Below are positions 60,701 to 64,000 of a stretch of DNA of 64,000 nt, in pieces. Below the pieces are notes generated by a model. That model made no database searches. It saw nothing but the letters and a program-made list of their open reading frames with translations, and was not told where the DNA came from. Within the stretch, counting starts at the first letter, position 1. Each line of letters begins with the position of its first letter. The DNA comes from Candidatus Nitrososphaera gargensis Ga9.2 (lineage in GTDB: Archaea > Thermoproteota > Nitrososphaeria > Nitrososphaerales > Nitrososphaeraceae). The position numbers and the translations under genes were made by a program. The stretch is from the NCBI RefSeq assembly GCF_000303155.1, contig NC_018719.1:620001-684000 (forward strand), read 5' to 3'.

Positions 60701-63700
60701 TGTCAGGGACATTTGGAAATCAGAAAACAGTATCCACAGCATTGAGCACTGCAAATACCGAAGGAGAGTCGATAGGGGCAGCATATGAAACGAGTAGTGG
60801 CGCCTCGGTGGTCTTTTCAGGGAATGGTGCAAATAGCGCAGCGTACGCCAGATGGAATGGAGCTTCATGGTCAGCTGTCTCTACGACTGATCCAAATACA
60901 AATTCAGGCAACGATGTCAGGTTTGTCACCCTAAAGGCAGACCCTGTCTCTACTTCTAACAAGATAATGATATGTCAAGTGGATGACCTGAGCGACCTGA
61001 CATGTGCACAGATTGATGGCGGCGTGCTTGGAGCTTGGACATCACTAAATGCTAACTTGGACTCTTCTACTTCAAGACCAGCGGATTATGTCTGGGACAG
61101 CAGTGGCTCGACAGGTCTTGCAGTATATGGAACAACAACAGATGTAATAACCAAGAGGGCATGGGACGGGGCAAACTGGTCAGGGGCTACATCAGTTGAT
61201 TCCGTTGGCACGCACCTATGGATCGTGCTGGTAAGAAACCCCCTGGGTTCCGACAAAAACAAGGCGCTCATGGGCATGATAAATTCCAATGCAGACATTG
61301 GCACGATGGTTTATGATGGTACAAATGTGAAAAATCTTGGTGACTCTATCCATACAGCATTTTTGACTAACATGGACTTTGAAGCGGTGAGCATAGACTT
61401 CCAAAGGTACGGCAGGGTTATTTCCAGACCAATCAATATCAACTTGGCTGTTACTGATGCGATAAGCGTTGCTTTCACAAGGCAAGTATCAGAGCAGCTT
61501 CACCTGACGGGTACTATCAACCGTACGCTTGGCTCTCCCTATACCAGATCTATGTCAGACCAGATGATGACCGTGACAGATATCCTTGCCAGATCCGTTA
61601 CACTGTCAAGATCAATATCTGAAGTGTTGGCAGTGAATGATGGTATAACAAAAAATATTTCCAAATCAATGACCGACCAGCTAAGATTAACTGACAGTAT
61701 TCAGAGAACAGTAGTTGCCGCCAGAGCTTTTTCAGAAGGTCTTGGCGTGACAGAAAAAATAACCAAGGCGCTCTCGAAGACAATAACACAACAGCTAACA
61801 CTTACTGAAGCAATAGCAAGGTCAACAACAGCTTCAAAGTCGATAACTGAGCAGTTGGCTATACAGGATACCATAGCAAAAGCCTTCGCACCTTCAAGAT
61901 CACTGTCAGAGAATCTTGCAGTAACGGAAACAACTACAAGAACAATTGTAACCAGCAGAGCCCTCTCTGAGCAAATAACACTAACAGAGACTGTTGCCAA
62001 GAGCATATCTGTGTCGCTATCTGAACAGCTAACGACAACGGATCAGTTGGCTAGAGCTACTATCACCTCAAGGGCAGTAACAGAGCAGCTCACCACCGCC
62101 GAGTTCATAGCTAACTTAGTATCCAAAGCAATAAGCGAACAGCTCTCAATAACAGAGAATATTGCTAGGTCTATTGTCACCGCTAGGAGCGTGTCTGAAG
62201 AGCTTGGACTAACAGAATCAGTAGCTAAGCGAATAACCCATTCATTATCGGAAGATCTCTCTGTTACAGACACAATCGACAGGTCTAGCACGCTTTCAAG
62301 ATCCATATCTGAGCAGCTCGCTCTGACGGAAACTGCATTAATAAACACAAGTAAACCACTGACAGAACAGCTGGCTGTGATAGATAGTCTAGAGCGATCA
62401 ATAACCACTACCAGAACTCTGTCGGAGCAACTTGGAGTGACTGATGCAGTAAGTAAAGCCTTCTCAACAGCGCTGTTAGAACAACTTGGCATTACAGAAT
62501 CACCCGCCAGAGTTGCAGCGCTGTCAAGATCTATGTCGGAGCAGTTTACTTTGGTTGATTCTATTTCGAAGGATGTTTCTGTATTGCAAACAGAGCAGCT
62601 CGCATTTGCGGATACTTTGACGAGAATTACGGCTCTGACAAGGGCAATGATGGAGCAGCTAGCGGTCAACGAAACTATGACCATATCGATCTCAAAGTCG
62701 ATGTCAGAACAGCTTAGAATGACAGACGAGCTCCAGCGGTCGATATCTGTTACCGCGGCACCATCAGAACAACAACTTGCACTAACAGATTCAATAGCTA
62801 TATCCTTATCCAAGTCGCTATCAGAGCAGCTAGAAGTTGAGGACACCATTGCCCGGTCCATTGCATTGTCAAGGTCAATATCTGAAGAGCTGACAGTGAA
62901 TGATCAGATATCAAAGGCGATATCAAAGGTAATATCCGAAGATCTCGCGGTAACAGACGAGATTCAGAGAACGATAGTTTCTACCAGAAATATGTCAGAA
63001 CAGCTTGGAGTGACGGACACTGTGACAAAGGCTATCTCTGTTGTATTGCTAGATCAACTTGGAGTAACTGAATCAGAAATAGGGTCTATTGAAGTTGCAA
63101 GGTCAATGTCAGAGCAGCTTACCATCACAGATTTTCTAATTGAAGGCAGAGCGTTCCAGATTGCAATTTCAGAACAGCTATCGTCTACAGAGGCGACGAC
63201 GGCAACAACAACGACATCATTGCCGTCCAGTCTGATAGAAGGGCTTGCCACATCCGACGCCATCACTACTACAACATCTACCTTTGCAAGAGCAATCACT
63301 GAGAATATGGCAATTACAGAGAATGCGTCACGAACAGCATCCATAATAATACTTGAAATACTGCAAACCAGCGATCAATTTACTGACATCTCCATCCACT
63401 ATCACCTAGTCCTCGGTGAGACACTAGTTCTACCAGATTCCTTTGCTACCGATCATGCTAGCTATGTAAATTCATTTATAGGCCATAAAGTAATCATCGA
63501 AGACTCGGTACTATTGGCCCTGAAGTCAACTAACAACCCAACAGAACAGCTCGTAGTTCAGGATCAGCTATCGGCGATGCATACAAACAGAAGAGTGCTA
63601 ACAGAAACTATGCAGTTGCGTGATTCGCGAATTATTGTTGCAACACGTCCGCCACCAAGTCCACCTTCTGCAATCGTAGCCATGCCCGTAGTAACTATGA

Positions 63701-64000
63701 CTGAGAAAGAAACTGTGAAAGAATATCCCAACAGCATGACCTCTCCCATGGTAGCGGTTCAAGTGCAAGGCACATATCCGATGGAAAGGCTTGACAATAC
63801 AGCACTTGGATCTCTGCTTACCACTATTGGTATGCCAGTCTACGATGTCAGCACAGAGGCATCAAGCACAGGCATAGACAACATGACCATGATCCTTCCG
63901 ACCTTCAAAGTCCCAATAGAAATGGATGGAGCGCCATTAAACGGAGGAGCGTTCCTTACACCTGTATTGTCAAACGTACCTGCCAACACACAAGTGGTAA
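57730..64000 (+). CDS. Giant surface protein with ~30 SEQLxxTD repeats (partial, runs off the window)
   Basis: Open from ATG 57730 to the last base: 2,090 codons without a stop, continuing beyond. Layout: TM segment ~28-47 ending in QPVFAE; three SMSES-type repeats (76-130) of the same kind as the later ones; a second hydrophobic segment ~319-345 (ACLVVLVLFIVIAVAGSFGA) followed by DAVFADD; two tandem ~450-residue modules (each with KYREWNP.TSTWS, LFTCSSACTTA, PYDIAFEQSSG, MICQVDDLSDLTCAQIDGG), perhaps beta-propellers; then from ~1240 about 30 copies of a ~19-residue unit (RSMSEQLGVTDTVTKAIS type); and a Pro-rich plus beta-like C-terminal region. Surface or appendage scaffold is inferred. No minus-strand frame inside it is credible. 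Confidence 0.88.
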   Translation, partial: MKEEKYRLSDQADGKAKIVLAGAIDNRHIVTIMLLLAVGIAIHFVSTELLQPVFAERYLTPLPEASSTQQVPAGNSYYRSMSESMAVVASYGSGSANSPMSYQRSMSESMSVTTVQGKPTNSYSRSMSEQVSLSTGMPSAPMQPARINAEGSGGSSYSLSNLRSDERSRILGKGNNALGRIAGSGTSIYSSGSNQGITEDETASFDIISRIFRRTSSGDDGSDGESSQESDSNSNNFVLDYTGLDGKFLEKRLAAGNVGSNTSNFIGYYYVNVINGFYSIGVIAIVAKRSRIILRSRHKLAKTAELVGFTVESKASRACLVVLVLFIVIAVAGSFGALPIDAVFADDALASAYVSATGTFGTKSAKYREWNPITSTWSSEVELPDTGSPISSVKILFSPINSMRVIISYSNNGALNLFTCSSACTTASSWTRVGGASFATAALPSSNPSKPYDIAFEQSSGRLVIVYDKDLNEENDFYYRTFNGATISAESGLSYIGLPLLGDSEFIRTFKMASKPGADEIVMILEDVTNQDAYAFVWNSGSSSFGNQFTVSSAMGTTSVAGFAIDVAYETSSGAAVVFAGNGANSAAYVRWDGAWPLLFASTTDPNPLSNNDVRFVTLKADPVSTSNKIMICQVDDLSDLTCAQIDGGVLGAWTKHDDNVDNTSRRVFDFAWNPTGSAGVLVWGTTSGSIHYRQWSGTVWSTAFYAVPYANTKAWVVGTTNPMSRKSAFLVLNGASDIGSLIYDGLELKVIGTQTHTADTASVLNEALSIDYQRRPAVRAILESVFVSDSVGNRADNPAAIVYRSNTGANGLHSVKYREWNPTTSTWSTEVELPTTGNDVRDAKILFSPTSTLRAVVSHSADGSLNLFTCSSACTTAGSWTRVGGASFADTGSPIGDVPYRPYDIAFEQSSGKLVIVYDKDLTENNDFYYRMFSGGILSSETGFSYIGGAADSEEIRYFKLASKAGSNELTMILEDATNTDTYAFIWNSVSGTFGNQKTVSTALSTANTEGESIGAAYETSSGASVVFSGNGANSAAYARWNGASWSAVSTTDPNTNSGNDVRFVTLKADPVSTSNKIMICQVDDLSDLTCAQIDGGVLGAWTSLNANLDSSTSRPADYVWDSSGSTGLAVYGTTTDVITKRAWDGANWSGATSVDSVGTHLWIVLVRNPLGSDKNKALMGMINSNADIGTMVYDGTNVKNLGDSIHTAFLTNMDFEAVSIDFQRYGRVISRPININLAVTDAISVAFTRQVSEQLHLTGTINRTLGSPYTRSMSDQMMTVTDILARSVTLSRSISEVLAVNDGITKNISKSMTDQLRLTDSIQRTVVAARAFSEGLGVTEKITKALSKTITQQLTLTEAIARSTTASKSITEQLAIQDTIAKAFAPSRSLSENLAVTETTTRTIVTSRALSEQITLTETVAKSISVSLSEQLTTTDQLARATITSRAVTEQLTTAEFIANLVSKAISEQLSITENIARSIVTARSVSEELGLTESVAKRITHSLSEDLSVTDTIDRSSTLSRSISEQLALTETALINTSKPLTEQLAVIDSLERSITTTRTLSEQLGVTDAVSKAFSTALLEQLGITESPARVAALSRSMSEQFTLVDSISKDVSVLQTEQLAFADTLTRITALTRAMMEQLAVNETMTISISKSMSEQLRMTDELQRSISVTAAPSEQQLALTDSIAISLSKSLSEQLEVEDTIARSIALSRSISEELTVNDQISKAISKVISEDLAVTDEIQRTIVSTRNMSEQLGVTDTVTKAISVVLLDQLGVTESEIGSIEVARSMSEQLTITDFLIEGRAFQIAISEQLSSTEATTATTTTSLPSSLIEGLATSDAITTTTSTFARAITENMAITENASRTASIIILEILQTSDQFTDISIHYHLVLGETLVLPDSFATDHASYVNSFIGHKVIIEDSVLLALKSTNNPTEQLVVQDQLSAMHTNRRVLTETMQLRDSRIIVATRPPPSPPSAIVAMPVVTMTEKETVKEYPNSMTSPMVAVQVQGTYPMERLDNTALGSLLTTIGMPVYDVSTEASSTGIDNMTMILPTFKVPIEMDGAPLNGGAFLTPVLSNVPANTQVV
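59562..59694 (+). repeat. 133-bp perfect direct repeat in the giant gene, copy 1
   Basis: Identical to 60909-61041, 1,347 bp apart, at the same place in each of the two large modules. It encodes NDVRFVTLKADPVSTSNKIM and the following CQVDDLSDLTCAQIDGG block. The flanking parts of the modules are only moderately similar. Confidence 0.93.
60909..61041 (+). repeat. 133-bp perfect direct repeat in the giant gene, copy 2
   Basis: Second copy of 59562-59694, in the second large module. Confidence 0.93.
61453..63390 (+). repeat. Tandem array of ~57-bp coding repeats (SEQLxxTD units)
   Basis: About 30 in-frame copies of a ~19-residue unit, consensus R-(A/S)-(I/L/M)-S-E-Q-L-x-(L/V)-T-(D/E)-x-(I/V)-x-(K/R) plus a small linker. 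DNA copies are strongly diverged, so the protein pattern is kept by selection. Confidence 0.88.

Noticed and set aside
61598-63344. Long minus-strand frames opposite the SEQL repeat array
   Set aside because: They are Ser/Val/Asp-rich shadows created by the codon pattern of the plus-strand repeats. The plus frame has conserved repeats and is open throughout.
61453-63390. Possible CRISPR array from regular ~57-bp spacing
   Set aside because: The period is coding, the repeat DNA is strongly diverged, and the protein pattern is continuous.

Overview
The window reads as chromosome of a soil-type ammonia-oxidising archaeon (Nitrososphaeria, closest in flavour to Nitrososphaera; the genus is an inference). 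Support: a two-subunit aconitase-X phosphomevalonate dehydratase, an archaeal SRP RNA, an NcsA/TtuA-type tRNA thiolase, a PAC2 protein, a DUF167 protein, many leaderless genes with a TATA box about 25 nt before the start codon, and abundant thaumarchaeal-type surface proteins, cupredoxins, small wHTH proteins, histidine kinases and single receiver proteins.

Layout. 0-9.3 kb is mostly core: the end of an endonuclease III gene, a dead tnpB, the phosphomevalonate dehydratase pair, a tnpB remnant, a secreted metalloprotease with RTX repeats, small regulators, the tRNA thiolase and the SRP RNA. 9.3-13.9 kb is accessory, with an RTX surface protein, several frameshifted genes (ABM-like, a PEFG-type surface protein, MEDS-like) and a 65-nt inverted-repeat-bounded element found again at 40.7 kb. 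14-15.4 kb holds a membrane cupredoxin pair. 16.2-21.3 kb has three paralogous secreted helical proteins resembling the FTR1 ectodomain; the second starts directly behind a double DtxR-like iron box and the third is broken. 21.5-25.1 kb is a decay zone (MgtC fragment, two receiver remnants, a diacylglycerol-kinase-like pseudogene) around one MEDS gene. 25-29 kb carries small proteins and three LEA-like helical proteins, one with a histone-H1-like basic tail. 29.3-47.6 kb holds receivers, three histidine kinases, a MEDS protein, a PhoD-like phosphatase, two secreted paralogues of an unrecognised family around a wHTH/membrane pair, PAC2, and one complete tnpB element.

47.7-64 kb is the most interesting part. 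A winged-helix plus V4R-domain regulator (52237-53019) sits among cell-surface genes. A 19-21 bp near-palindrome (GATTTAAAC, RTA, GATTTAAAT) lies at its own promoter and at four others: an Asn-ladder/Ig/RTX adhesin, a CARDB-like secreted protein, and two paralogous secreted proteins. The second of these (57093) lies 46 bp ahead of a giant reading frame that starts at 57730, stays open for 2,090 codons and runs off the window. It encodes two membrane segments, two ~450-residue modules and about 30 copies of a ~19-residue SEQLxxTD repeat. I propose a V4R-controlled surface or appendage system. A truncated tnpB and a dead IS5-like element lie inside this island.

No tRNA, 16S/23S rRNA or CRISPR array was seen. 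Frameshifts cluster in the accessory stretches while the core genes are intact, which suggests real decay, although local assembly errors cannot be excluded.
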